Source of the DNA: Arthrobacter wenxiniae
GTDB taxonomy: Bacteria; Actinomycetota; Actinomycetes; Actinomycetales; Micrococcaceae
Length of the DNA stretch: 42,618 nt
Assembly: GCF_013376105.1 (NCBI RefSeq)
Contig: NZ_JAAMFM010000036.1
Location: forward strand, 1 to 42,618
Direction: 5' to 3'
The translations under genes and the position numbers were made by a program. Positions 42,592-42,618 of this stretch are shown here, piece after piece; the stretch's first letter is position 1; every line of letters starts with the position of its first letter. The notes below the pieces were generated by a model that was given only the letters and a program-made list of their open reading frames with translations, was not told where the DNA came from and did not search any database.

Positions 42592-42618
42592 GCCCGGGAC
42601 CCTCGGGCGCGTGGACCC

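Overview
The window is about 42.6 kb of high-GC chromosome from a free-living actinobacterium. Gene content and order look like Micrococcaceae (Arthrobacter and relatives). Reasons: strong G/C third-position bias, frequent GTG/TTG starts, many ATGA/GTGA stop-start overlaps, several apparently leaderless genes with a TANNNT box about 7 nt before the start codon, and an actinobacterial backbone (zincin-like metallopeptidase, tRNA Glu-Asp-Phe, exoIII, nadE, pyrE, trmH-like, fba-DUF3151, purA). I see no rRNA, CRISPR array, transposase or phage gene.

Layout. 1-952(-): the N-terminal half of an exported coiled-coil, probably NlpC/P60-type, cell-wall protein, cut by the window edge. 1176-1583(-): small metallopeptidase. 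1730-2120: three tRNAs and a terminator. 2232-4519: tightly overlapping alkaline-shock/envelope operon (two Asp23/Gls24 proteins, DUF2273-like, DUF6286-like and AmaP-like membrane proteins), followed by an 11-residue-repeat LEA-like gene. 5189-9843: LacI-regulated CUT1 sugar importer resembling the trehalose/maltose type (binding lipoprotein, two permeases, small membrane protein, LacI). 9925-14348(-): conserved hypothetical, exodeoxyribonuclease III, medium-chain acyl-CoA synthetase-like ligase and NAD synthetase. 14523-21500: a D-galactonate island with a divergent GntR/FadR repressor, an ABC importer, D-galactonate dehydratase, KDPGal aldolase and a PfkB-type 2-keto-3-deoxy sugar-acid kinase, enough to take galactonate to pyruvate plus glyceraldehyde-3-phosphate. 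21513-26910: a CitA/DctS-type sensor kinase and response regulator divergent from a NitT/TauT-type ABC importer (ATPase, permease, NMT1-like lipoprotein). 27060-29958: pyrE, thymidine kinase, HAD-IIA phosphatase, TrmH-like methyltransferase. 30066-32093: secreted sedolisin (S53) pro-protease. 32277-33724: fba and DUF3151. 33827-39304: a nitrite/NO module made of a DUF2249 protein, a divergent cysteine-containing winged-helix regulator, an NnrS-like membrane protein, and a 903-residue membrane protein fused to an extra cupredoxin and a full copper nitrite reductase. 39419-39622: gene remnant behind an 18-bp hairpin. 39666-40910: FAD monooxygenase. 41302-42591: purA.

The accessory blocks (sugar importer, galactonate island, two-component/ABC block, sedolisin, nitrite module) lie between housekeeping genes and fit a soil heterotroph that scavenges sugars, sugar acids and peptides. 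Two CUT1 importers lack an ATPase gene and would need a shared one encoded elsewhere. The most unusual item is the membrane-tethered, three-cupredoxin nitrite reductase with its own cysteine-bearing regulator. The galactonate operon, which swaps in a different transporter and a different kinase family, is the next most interesting.
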